A stretch of 64,000 bases of DNA. It comes from Pedobacter sp. MC2016-14. GTDB lineage: Bacteria > Bacteroidota > Bacteroidia > Sphingobacteriales > Sphingobacteriaceae. Location: the NCBI RefSeq assembly GCF_020991475.1, contig NZ_JAJMPA010000004.1, positions 186,001-250,000 of the forward strand, in the 5' to 3' direction. Shown here piece by piece: positions 53,550 to 61,894 of the stretch. How positions within the stretch are numbered: position 1 is the stretch's first letter; each line of letters begins with the position of its first letter. The notes beneath the pieces are model-generated. The model did not search any database. It was given only the letters and a program-made list of their open reading frames with translations, and had not been told where the DNA came from. The position numbers and the translations under genes were made by a program.

Positions 53550-54929
53550 TTAGTTATATCCTAAATTTTGTTTTAAAGTTGTATTGGTATTGATTGATGA
53601 CAGCGGAATTGGGTAAAGTACATCTGTAGATTGCCAGGCCGGTCCCTTTATAGGTTTCAATACCGCATCGGCACGCGCCGTTCTTTTTAGATTTAACCAC
53701 CTGTCTCCCCACTCCAGGAAGAGCTCTGTCTGCCGCTCATGTTCCAATGAAATTTTAAAAGACGCTAAATCAGTAGCCGTTGTTCCATCCAACCCTGCCT
53801 TGTTGCGGATTACATCAAGATCCAGTTTTGCCCCACTAAAATTATTCTGATATGCCCTGGCTTCAGATCGGATTAACATCAATTCTGATAAGCGTAAGAA
53901 GACCTGGTACTCCTCGTCATTACCGGTACTTTTGTATTTTGATGGATAACTATATCTGGTACCACTGTAATTAATGCTGCTAATCCATTTCAAAGGTCTA
54001 ATGTCGCCCGTTTCAAAAGAATGCATTAGTGCATCTGTCAGTGCAAAATTTGGGAGTATATTTTCCCGGAGTTGAGTATACGATGTTTCGTAAGGATATC
54101 CATTGGCATTGGTATAAAATGACAGGATTGTTTCCGGACTATCTTTTAGAAAGGCTTTGGAGATATCATCGGTGACAACGCGATATAAACCGCTCTGGCT
54201 GATCACGTTTGTTGCCTCCCTCTCTGCTTCAGGATATTTTCCCATGTATAGGTATACTCTCGACAACATCGCACTCGCCGCCCATTTATTGGCCCTGGTG
54301 CGGTTTCCTTGCGACCAGGAGTAATCTGCGGCAAGTGTACGCTCTGCTTCGGAAAGATCTGCTACCATCTGGGTATAAATATCAGACATTGGTGTTCTAG
54401 GCATCTTTCTGTTCGTATTTAGATCTGTAACCGTTACCAGTGGCACGTCACCGAAATAATTAACAAGATAAAAATACATGACCCCACGTATAAATTTAGC
54501 TTCACCGGTTAGTTGTTTTTTAAGTCCTGCAGAAATGGTGGTAGAATTCTGCGCACCTTCTATAATGCTATTGGCATTAAAAATCATGGAATAAGAGTCA
54601 TTCCACATGCTTTCTATTTCATTGTTAGAGGAAAGCAGACTATTGTTATAAAAATAGTCTGCGCTGCTGGAAATCGAATATAACTCATCAGCCAATCTTG
54701 CAGGATGCAATGTGATGTTATAACTATAATAGCTAGTGCCACCCATAAAACCATTATAAAGTTTACTGTAAAGGCCATTTATGGCAGATTGTGCAGTTGC
54801 CGAATCTATGAAAACTGTAGAAGAAACCAACTTATTGTTGGGTAATGGTACGGTAATTAACTTTTTGCAGGAAGTATTCCAGGCAAATACGAATAACGTG
54901 ATAATCAGTGTATATATACTTTTTTTCAT
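53550..54929 (-). CDS. SusD/RagB-type lipoprotein (locus E)
   Basis: 459-residue surface lipoprotein; lipobox WNTSC (Cys 21) followed by Lys-Lys. SusD N-terminal helices (KKQLTGEAKFIRGVMYFYLV), typical FGDVPLVTVTDLNTNRKMPR segment, and the C-terminal LSELMLIRSEARAYQNN and FKISLEHERQTELFLEWGDR blocks. It starts 13 bp after susC. It is not closely related to the F or C SusD, so locus E is a separate specificity inserted between hut and locus F. Confidence 0.92.
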   Translation of the reverse strand: MKKSIYTLIITLFVFAWNTSCKKLITVPLPNNKLVSSTVFIDSATAQSAINGLYSKLYNGFMGGTSYYSYNITLHPARLADELYSISSSADYFYNNSLLSSNNEIESMWNDSYSMIFNANSIIEGAQNSTTISAGLKKQLTGEAKFIRGVMYFYLVNYFGDVPLVTVTDLNTNRKMPRTPMSDIYTQMVADLSEAERTLAADYSWSQGNRTRANKWAASAMLSRVYLYMGKYPEAEREATNVISQSGLYRVVTDDISKAFLKDSPETILSFYTNANGYPYETSYTQLRENILPNFALTDALMHSFETGDIRPLKWISSINYSGTRYSYPSKYKSTGNDEEYQVFLRLSELMLIRSEARAYQNNFSGAKLDLDVIRNKAGLDGTTATDLASFKISLEHERQTELFLEWGDRWLNLKRTARADAVLKPIKGPAWQSTDVLYPIPLSSINTNTTLKQNLGYN

Positions 54930-54942
54930 GATAATAGATCCT

Positions 54943-57900
54943 TTAGAGTGAAAACTGTATACCTCCGGTGATGGTTAATAGCGGAGGAAAAACCGGTGCT
55001 GGTAATGGCATCGGGTAACCTAATGGGTTAAATTGTGCGGTCTCCGGGTCATATCCTTTGTAGTTGGTAATGGTAAGCAGGTTTTGCCCTGATGCAAATA
55101 TTCTGCAATTCCTGATTTTTACAGCAGAAGTCCATTTTTCTGGTAAATTGTACGAAAGCGTAACGTTTTTGAGCCTGATAAAAGAGGCATCTACGACTAT
55201 GGCGTCAGAGTTTACATAGTAATTCTTGTAAGAGGCGTAAGACGGGGAAGAAACACTGGTGCTGGGCGTAAACCGGCGGTCAAGCACACCCGACAATTGA
55301 TTTTTAAGTAATCCGGGAAAGCTGGTCGGCGCCAGGCCATCCTTTTTTACAAAGTTCACGAATAAATCGAGCTGAAAATTACCAATCTTCAGGTTATTAG
55401 TTAGGCCTCCAAAAAACTTAGGATCTGTGGTGCCTGCAATGATTTGATCTCCCAAACCGTTTATTCTGAGGCCCTGACTAATTTGTCCGTCCCCATCCAG
55501 GTCTTGTACCTGAGCAATTCCATCCTGAAAACCGCTGAACTGGTACATAGCCAATAGGTTAAGGGAACGTCCTATAGCATACCTGTTGCCATCAGAAGAA
55601 CCGGCTAATCCGGGGTAAGACACCAGTTTATTTGTTGAAGTACTGATATTAAATCCTACATTCCAGCTTAAAGATGCTTTATTAATTGGTGTGAGCTTGA
55701 TATCAAACTCCCAACCCGTATTTTGTACCAGTGCATCCATATTGGCTGTGTAGCCGGTAGACCCGGTTTGTCCGCTTAATGGAGCGTATGTCAACAAATT
55801 GCCAGAACGGTTCCTAAACCAAGTTGCGTTCAGCATCAGTCTGTCTTTAAAAAAACCAAGTTCCAATGCCATCTCCATTTTCCTGGTCGTTTCCCAACTG
55901 TAATCTTTATTTGCTACGCCTGTGAGCTCTATACCCGGACTATTGCCATATGGCGTCCCTAAAGTAGTATACGTTTCCAAGTACAGGTAATCCTGGATCT
56001 GATCGTTACCAACGGTTCCATAACTTCCTCTTAACTTTCCAAAGCTCAGCAAACCTGATTCTTTCAAAAAAGATTCTTCTGTAAATAACCAGGCAGCACC
56101 GACAGAACCGAAATTGCCATACTGCTTGCCCGGACCAAATCTTGACGATCCATCTCTCCGGAATGTTCCGCTCAGTATGTACTTACTATCCCAATTGTAT
56201 ACTGCTCTTCCAAAAACCGAGGCAAAACGATATTGAGAACTTGAATTGGTTTGGAAAAAGATCATCCCCGCAGAAGTATAATTTTCTAGCAAGGCATCAG
56301 AAGAAAACAGCCCTGCAGCGATAAAATAAGGTTGTTTATATTCCCTAAATTGATAGGTTCCACCCAATGTGGCATTCAACTTGCCCTTTGCTATGTTCAC
56401 ATTATAATCAGCCAATGGCTCTACCAGATAGGTGGTATTGGTATTATTGGTATAATTCCCCCCCCCGCTCTGATTAGTCCCTAGTGTGGGATTACCAGCA
56501 GTACTTGGAACAATAGTGATACCTTCCTGAGACACGGAGTTTTGCCCCGCATTAACTTTCAACTTTAGATTAGACAGTAAGTTATACTGTAGTCCGGCAT
56601 TCATCATCAAAGTCTTGGCGTTGGTTTTGCCATAACTCCGCACTAATGCAAGTGGATTTGTCGGAAAGTCAGGGTGAAAATACAGAGTGCCGTCCGGATT
56701 ATAAAGTGGATAATTGTTTGGATAGGTAGTGGTAATATTCGCAATGTCTGTAGAGGGCATCTTGTTGGTTTCGCTCGAATAAATTGTTGAAAATTCTGCT
56801 CTGAATTTCCCATTTACGGCGGTATGATAGGCTTTAGCATGCATAGAGCCACGCTTGTAACCATAATCGGCCGGATAAACGGTGCCTTCCTTTCGGTAAG
56901 ATCCACTAAGGTAAAGTCCTGTAGCGCTGTTGCCACCAGAAACAGATAGGTTGGCATCTGTTTGAGGGGCATTATTACCCATAATATATTTTTGATAGTT
57001 GGTATCTTCAGTTTGGCTCCAAAGCTTCAAGTCTGGTGCATTAAACTCCGTAGGGGCAATGTTATCGTTCATAAAAGCTGCTCTGCGAATGTCCAGAAAT
57101 TCGGCTGTACTGAGCACAGGAACAAATTTACGGATCTTCGAAATTCCTGAATATACCGTACCACTGATGGTAGTGGCTCCTGAACTAGCATATTTTGTGG
57201 TGATGATAATGACCCCGTTAGCACCACGGGCGCCATATATTGCCGTCGCATCTGCATCTTTAAGCACGTCGATACTTGCTATATCCTGGGGGTTAATGGC
57301 ATTAAGTGGGTCTGAACTTCCATTTGCTTGTTCGGCAAAGGTATTACCAGAACGCTCTACTGAATTTCCATCAAATGGCACACCATCAATAATATATAAG
57401 GGAACTGTCCCAGAACTGAGGGAATTGGTACCTCGCAGTGATACTTTGGATGATGCACCCGGCATACCATTTCCCTGTTGAATAAATAAACCAGGAACCA
57501 TACCTTGTAACGCCTGTATTGGACTGATAACGGTTTGATTTTTGATATCCTCTGATTTTATCGTGGTAACGGAGCCGGTGCTGAACCTTTTGGTTGTGGT
57601 ACCATACCCAATTACCTGTACCTCATCTAATTTTGAATCAATTAATTTTAAGCTTATTGCCCCCATGTTTGCCTTTGCTTTAAGCTCAATTGGATCATAG
57701 CCAATAAAAGAAATGAGGATTACCGCATTTTCATCTACGTTGGCTAATGTAAAAGCCCCGTTTTTATCGGTAATACTATAAATATTGGTTCCTTTTACTT
57801 TTATGGAAGCACCGGGTAAGGGTAGCCCCTTTTCATCCAGCAACCTCCCTGTTATAGTAATAGAGGCAAAATAGCGGCTAAGATTATCAAGTAAACTTTT

Positions 57901-58230
57901 CTTTTTAGGCTTAATTAAAATGGTTTTGCCATCTATGAGATAAGTTAAAGGTAGACCACTGAGTAGCTGATTAAGAGCATCTTCAAGACTTGCATTTTTT
58001 AGTGTAACATCAATAGGCTGCACTTTAGTAATCACCTTACGGTCAAACACAAAGTCATATCCGCTTTGAATATGTATTTTTTGCAACACATTTTCCAGCT
58101 GGCTTTTGCGCTCCTTTAAAGTGATACGTTGTGCAAAGCCAGCGGCACTGACCTGCATCAAGGTTGCTATAAATATAACGGTGGTTAAACGCATAATTAG
58201 CCAGATTTTCCTAGTATAATTTTTATACAT
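54943..58230 (-). CDS. SusC/RagA-type TonB-dependent receptor with STN domain (locus E)
   Basis: 1095-residue outer-membrane transporter. Short basic leader MYKNYTRKIWLI before the signal peptide beginning MRLTTVIFIATL. STN ~37-110; carboxypeptidase-regulatory-like domain ~125-200 (GRLLDEKGLPLPGASIKVKG); plug ~205-360 beginning VQVIGYGTTTKRFSTGSV with VPLYIIDGVPF and VLKDADATAIYGARGANGVI; barrel to GGIQFSL. Its start codon overlaps an antisense TACATTTG box, and the gap to fecR has an antisense terminator. Works with the SusD encoded next. Substrate unknown. Confidence 0.93.
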   Translation of the reverse strand: MYKNYTRKIWLIMRLTTVIFIATLMQVSAAGFAQRITLKERKSQLENVLQKIHIQSGYDFVFDRKVITKVQPIDVTLKNASLEDALNQLLSGLPLTYLIDGKTILIKPKKKSLLDNLSRYFASITITGRLLDEKGLPLPGASIKVKGTNIYSITDKNGAFTLANVDENAVILISFIGYDPIELKAKANMGAISLKLIDSKLDEVQVIGYGTTTKRFSTGSVTTIKSEDIKNQTVISPIQALQGMVPGLFIQQGNGMPGASSKVSLRGTNSLSSGTVPLYIIDGVPFDGNSVERSGNTFAEQANGSSDPLNAINPQDIASIDVLKDADATAIYGARGANGVIIITTKYASSGATTISGTVYSGISKIRKFVPVLSTAEFLDIRRAAFMNDNIAPTEFNAPDLKLWSQTEDTNYQKYIMGNNAPQTDANLSVSGGNSATGLYLSGSYRKEGTVYPADYGYKRGSMHAKAYHTAVNGKFRAEFSTIYSSETNKMPSTDIANITTTYPNNYPLYNPDGTLYFHPDFPTNPLALVRSYGKTNAKTLMMNAGLQYNLLSNLKLKVNAGQNSVSQEGITIVPSTAGNPTLGTNQSGGGNYTNNTNTTYLVEPLADYNVNIAKGKLNATLGGTYQFREYKQPYFIAAGLFSSDALLENYTSAGMIFFQTNSSSQYRFASVFGRAVYNWDSKYILSGTFRRDGSSRFGPGKQYGNFGSVGAAWLFTEESFLKESGLLSFGKLRGSYGTVGNDQIQDYLYLETYTTLGTPYGNSPGIELTGVANKDYSWETTRKMEMALELGFFKDRLMLNATWFRNRSGNLLTYAPLSGQTGSTGYTANMDALVQNTGWEFDIKLTPINKASLSWNVGFNISTSTNKLVSYPGLAGSSDGNRYAIGRSLNLLAMYQFSGFQDGIAQVQDLDGDGQISQGLRINGLGDQIIAGTTDPKFFGGLTNNLKIGNFQLDLFVNFVKKDGLAPTSFPGLLKNQLSGVLDRRFTPSTSVSSPSYASYKNYYVNSDAIVVDASFIRLKNVTLSYNLPEKWTSAVKIRNCRIFASGQNLLTITNYKGYDPETAQFNPLGYPMPLPAPVFPPLLTITGGIQFSL

Positions 58231-58233
58231 TTG
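58226..58233 (+). promoter_or_regulatory. Candidate antisense -7 promoter box at susC start (locus E)
   Basis: TACATTTG on the plus strand overlapping the minus-strand susC ATG; same sense context as locus C (CAAATGTATAAAA then TTATAC). Fits TANNTTTG; no clear -33. Confidence 0.4.
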
Positions 58234-58238
58234 TTAAG

Positions 58239-58362
58239 TTTGGTTTAAACAGAATGCCTTTTGTTCTCAAGCGCAGGGCATCTGAAGGTGAGTTGATGAG
58301 TTTATTATTAACCAATGCCAAACGATTTCCAGGTTCCGGTTGCCCCCGGGATCTGGTTTCTT
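58239..58362 (+). ncRNA. Predicted cis-antisense RNA over the susC leader (locus E)
   Basis: Predicted ~124-nt RNA from below the TACATTTG box to the antisense terminator. It also contains a second small hairpin (atgcc 58254-58258 with ggcat 58277-58281). Ends approximate; no expression evidence. Confidence 0.45.
58329..58362 (+). terminator. Antisense-oriented intrinsic terminator, fecR-susC gap (locus E)
   Basis: Plus strand: ccaggttccgg, loop ttgccc, ccgggatctgg, then TTTCTT. Eleven pairs, two of them G-U that become A-C mismatches in the minus-strand (sense) RNA. Points against the flanking genes. Confidence 0.75.
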
Positions 58363-58395
58363 ATCAGTTGACATTACTGTGCTGTTTACATATAA

Positions 58396-59607
58396 TTATC
58401 TGACCACAGTAATCCTCCTTCCTTCAACTTTAAAGTGAATGTTATTGGTGGATTCGATCCATTTCAATACGGCGGATAAGTTGTTTTTTCTGGAAATCCA
58501 TCCCCCCAGCTCAATGTCATTTCCAATTCCGGGATGATAAATAACTTCTACGTTATACCATCTGGCTATTTTGCGCATAGCGGTTTTAAAATCCGTTTCT
58601 TTAAAAACAAAATCGCCATCTTTCCAGCCTGTGGCTGTTTCTGTATCTACCTGCAAAACCTTTATGCTGTTACCGCTGTTCATCGCCTGTTCTCCGGGCT
58701 TGAGTAGTGTATTGTTATTAATTCTTACGCTGCCTTCTACCAAAGTTGTTTTGATACCGGGCTCATCGCTATAGGAGTTCACATTAAATGCAGTTCCAAT
58801 GTCTTCAATCAGCTGAGCGGCAGTCTGAACCCTGAAGGGTTGCTTTGCATTGTGAGTTACCTGAAAATAAGCTTCTCCGTCCAAAATAACTTTACGCTCT
58901 TTTAAGTTAGCAAATGAAGCTGGGTATTTTAAGCTTGACGCTGCATTTAACCAAACAACGGATTGGTCTGGCAATATAACCTGGTACATTTCTCCTTTTG
59001 CCGTGGATATTAAATTATAGGAAATATCATCTGCAGAGGGCTTACTTTGAGTTTTACCTTGTGCTGTAACAGTATATACAATTTGCCCGTTCTTAGTTTT
59101 GTTGATGCTTACACCTGCTTCTTTGGCTAGCTCGCCGTTGATGGCATCAGACAATTTGATTTTGCGCCCGCTAGCGAGTGTTAAAGTGGCTGAATTTTTA
59201 CCTGGGGCGATATCGTTTTCTGCGGTAAGCCCCCCAACAGAATTTGGTGTTCGATGCCCGGTATAATTCCAGGTTAGAAAAGCTATAGCACCGATAATTA
59301 ATAATATAGCCGCTGCTGTAATTTGGTACCACAAACGGTAATTGGCTTTGGCGGCAGGTATAACTGTTTTTCCTTTTGCAGCATTGATCTTATTTGCAGT
59401 TTTAGCCCAAACCAGCTCTTCATGAGCGTCGTAGTAATTTGCCAGCAATAGAGGAAGTTGCTCCTTATGGGTTACCATTTTATACCATTCACGATTGTGC
59501 TCATTGGCACTTATCCAATCATCCAGCTCCTGCTGTTGTTGTGGGGTAATTTCGGCACGCATTTGCAGCGCAATTAGCATAGAAATATGGAATTGTTTTT
59601 CAAACAT
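58396..59607 (-). CDS. FecR-like anti-sigma factor (locus E)
   Basis: 403 residues from the ATG at 59607 (MFEKQFHISMLIALQ); a longer frame from 59652 would add 15 residues encoded by a TTTTTATACT-containing stretch that may be regulatory DNA. Cytoplasmic N-terminus ~1-90 (LDDWISANEHNREWYKMVTH), membrane helix ~92-112 (ITAAAILLIIGAIAFLTW), FecR domain (STAKGEMYQVILPDQSVVWL; GEAYFQV; KTTLVEGSVRI) and DUF4974 domain (FKTAMRKIARWYNVEVIYHP) ending in EGRRITV. Follows the sigma gene by 65 bp. Confidence 0.9.
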   Translation of the reverse strand: MFEKQFHISMLIALQMRAEITPQQQQELDDWISANEHNREWYKMVTHKEQLPLLLANYYDAHEELVWAKTANKINAAKGKTVIPAAKANYRLWYQITAAAILLIIGAIAFLTWNYTGHRTPNSVGGLTAENDIAPGKNSATLTLASGRKIKLSDAINGELAKEAGVSINKTKNGQIVYTVTAQGKTQSKPSADDISYNLISTAKGEMYQVILPDQSVVWLNAASSLKYPASFANLKERKVILDGEAYFQVTHNAKQPFRVQTAAQLIEDIGTAFNVNSYSDEPGIKTTLVEGSVRINNNTLLKPGEQAMNSGNSIKVLQVDTETATGWKDGDFVFKETDFKTAMRKIARWYNVEVIYHPGIGNDIELGGWISRKNNLSAVLKWIESTNNIHFKVEGRRITVVR

Positions 59608-59672
59608 TTTATACCGCTCTTTAGTATAAAAACGACCGGGCATCAAAAACAACTAAAAGAAATTAATATATT

Positions 59673-60269
59673 TTAATTTTTACCGGCAAACAGCATTAAA
59701 GCGATAGCAAAAGCATTAGACATTCCTTTTTTAAGAAAGACAGTCCTTAAAAGTTCCACAGCCCTTGTCTTTTGATTACGTACCGTTTGTACAGAAAGAT
59801 CCAGTTCTAAAGCTATTTCATCGGTTTTTTTTCCTTCAAAATAAATCAGTTTGAAAATCTGTTTACACTTTTCGGGGAGCAATTCAATTTCCTGGCTTAA
59901 TATTTCCAAAAATTCTGCTTCCATAATGGTATATAAAATGTTGTCTTCGCTTTGACTCAACTGGCTAAAATAGGTTTGTTGAGCAACAGTTTTTACCTTT
60001 AAGTGCTTAAGATAATCCAGACTGGCATTACGACAACTGATGAATAGAAATGACTTGATGTTTGTGGCGTTTTCAAAGCTTTGCCTGCGTTCCCAGAGTT
60101 TTAAAAAACAGTCGGCTACGATGTCTTCTGCCTCTTCGTCATCCTGAACCATACGTTTGGCAAAGTAGCAAAGGGATTTGTTGTGAAGTTTAAAGAAATG
60201 AGCTAAGGCATTATCGTCTCCATTTTGGAAAGACCGGGTCCAATGCTGTTCATCCTGCTGCTCGCTCAT
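59673..60269 (-). CDS. FecI-like ECF RNA polymerase sigma factor (locus E)
   Basis: 198-residue ECF sigma factor. Region 2 ~20-90 (LAHFFKLHNKSLCYFAKRMV; AEDIVADCFLKLWERRQSF), region 4 ~130-180 (LPEKCKQIFKLIYFEGKKTD; EIALELDLSVQTVRNQKTRA), and a hydrophobic tail (AFAIALMLFAGKN). The sequence before it, TTGCCGCATAAAT on the minus strand (near 60290), resembles the region before the locus D sigma gene. It should drive its neighbouring fecR-susC-susD genes. Confidence 0.92.
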   Translation of the reverse strand: MSEQQDEQHWTRSFQNGDDNALAHFFKLHNKSLCYFAKRMVQDDEEAEDIVADCFLKLWERRQSFENATNIKSFLFISCRNASLDYLKHLKVKTVAQQTYFSQLSQSEDNILYTIMEAEFLEILSQEIELLPEKCKQIFKLIYFEGKKTDEIALELDLSVQTVRNQKTRAVELLRTVFLKKGMSNAFAIALMLFAGKN

Positions 60270-60339
60270 TATCGCTACGCTTATTTATGCGGCAATATCT
60301 GTATTTATTTTGGATATTGACATTAGAAGCGGCAAAAGA

Positions 60340-60385
60340 CCTTTATTAAAACAGGCAGCATAAACATTTGCTGCCTGTGATAATT
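60340..60385. repeat. Near-repeat copy 2, between loci E and F
   Basis: Matches the hutF-internal copy at 53324-53371 in a 21-mer and a 20-mer. Here it is non-coding and has small gaps that would break the hutF frame. The two copies are in direct orientation and bracket locus E. Confidence 0.9.
60345..60380 (-). terminator. Intrinsic terminator of locus F
   Basis: On the minus strand: acaggcagca, 8-nt loop, tgctgcctgt (10 perfect pairs), then TTTTAAT. It lies about 40 bp after the locus F susD stop and consists of the repeat shared with hutF. Confidence 0.75.
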
Positions 60386-60419
60386 ATAATATTAACGGAT
60401 TAGAGGAACCGATTATTGA

Positions 60420-61865
60420 CTACATTTTACTATAACCCGGATTCTGTTCTCCAATTGTAGGGTTGGTTAAGAACTCTTGTGCCGGTATAGGAAGGATGTA
60501 TTGCGACATGTTAGTTATGGTTGGCTTAAGCTGTTTTACAGTTATAAAGGGCAATCTCAAAAGCGCCATCCACTCCTGTCCATCCTCAGCTATAAGACTG
60601 CGGCTGATTTCATAAAAAAGCTGAAGTTCAAATGCTTCATATGAATTGGCATTATCTACCATAGAAAAGTCCGTTGCTCCTGCACGTTGCATACTATTTT
60701 TCAATATCGTTTTTGCAGCATTCAAATCTCCTCTTGAACGCGATATGGCCTCTGCTTTGAGCAGGTAAATCTCAGATAACCTAAATGCGTAAGAGGTTTC
60801 AGATGCCACGGTAGGTGTTGTATTAGGGGTGATATATTTGGTGAAAAAGTAAGCATTAGGTCTTGCAACAACATTTAGAGGGGCTCCAACAACCCAATTC
60901 TTTCTCGGATCGTCCGATCTGAATAAATCATAAAGTCGCTTAGTAGCATAATGGCCTACAGACACCTGTGCTGTAAAACTGGAATAACTAATGCTGATAT
61001 TGAAAACATCATTCTGTTGATTAGGCTGCGGACGCACACCAAGTATAACTTCTGAACTACTTAAACCTTTTGTTCTAAAGATATCCCTCGGATTGGCCTC
61101 CAACTGATATGGACTGTTTTGAATGATTTGATCTGCAAGTGAAATAACCGCAGCATAATCACCCGCCTGTCCCCTGCTCATCAATACCCGCATCTTTAAT
61201 GCCATCGCAGCCCACCTGGTTGCATAATAGTTAGGATTTTGTATGGGCGCGGTTGATATCGATTTATCAAGATCTGAAATAATGAAATCATAACTTTCTT
61301 TAACACTGGTTCTCGCTTTTGCGATATTATCAAGGTTAGATAGTTCGTTTCGCACTAAAATTCCATAGGGACTTTCATACTTAAACCATTCTCCATAATA
61401 ACTGAGAATTCTAAAATGCGAATATGCCCTCAAAAACAAGGCTTCCCCTAGTATTCCATTTTTTCGATCATCTGTAAACGCAGCATCGGGCAATAAGGGG
61501 ATCCTGTTGATAATTCCGTTAGCAGCATTTATTGTCCCATAAGATTCATCCCAAACAGCACTTCTTGAAAATCCATCTACATATCTATTTTCTTCCTCCG
61601 GCCCATCAGGGGTACCGGCAATATATCCTGCATAGTATCCCGGTAACCATTCATGGTTGGTCCAGTAGGTGATGTTTCTTCCGCTGGCTGGAATGGCTGA
61701 AAACAAATAATAAGCGCCTCGGAGTGCGACTTCAGCAGTCCTTTGGTCTAGTATGGTATTGGCATCAACCTTCGCATTCTCTGGCAACGCATTTAAAGTC
61801 TTCTTACATGCTACGATCATCGTAAACAATACAAAGCATAATATATTTAGGAGTAGTTTTTTCAT
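60420..61865 (-). CDS. SusD/RagB-type lipoprotein (locus F)
   Basis: 481-residue surface lipoprotein; lipobox MIVAC (Cys 20) followed by Lys-Lys. Close paralogue of the locus C SusD along its length: ALPENAKVDANTILDQ, ARTSVKESYDFI, WAAMALKMRVLMSRGQAGDY, LLKAEAISRS and the end GEQNPGYSKM. It starts 29 bp after susC. Ends at the repeat-derived terminator. Likely binds a substrate similar to that of locus C. Confidence 0.92.
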   Translation of the reverse strand: MKKLLLNILCFVLFTMIVACKKTLNALPENAKVDANTILDQRTAEVALRGAYYLFSAIPASGRNITYWTNHEWLPGYYAGYIAGTPDGPEEENRYVDGFSRSAVWDESYGTINAANGIINRIPLLPDAAFTDDRKNGILGEALFLRAYSHFRILSYYGEWFKYESPYGILVRNELSNLDNIAKARTSVKESYDFIISDLDKSISTAPIQNPNYYATRWAAMALKMRVLMSRGQAGDYAAVISLADQIIQNSPYQLEANPRDIFRTKGLSSSEVILGVRPQPNQQNDVFNISISYSSFTAQVSVGHYATKRLYDLFRSDDPRKNWVVGAPLNVVARPNAYFFTKYITPNTTPTVASETSYAFRLSEIYLLKAEAISRSRGDLNAAKTILKNSMQRAGATDFSMVDNANSYEAFELQLFYEISRSLIAEDGQEWMALLRLPFITVKQLKPTITNMSQYILPIPAQEFLTNPTIGEQNPGYSKM

Positions 61866-61894
61866 AATGATTGTTTCATTTATTTTTTTTAAAT

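Noticed and set aside
56999..57481. 160-codon plus-strand frame opposite the locus E susC
   Set aside because: Mirrors the conserved plug region of susC on the other strand; no independent support.
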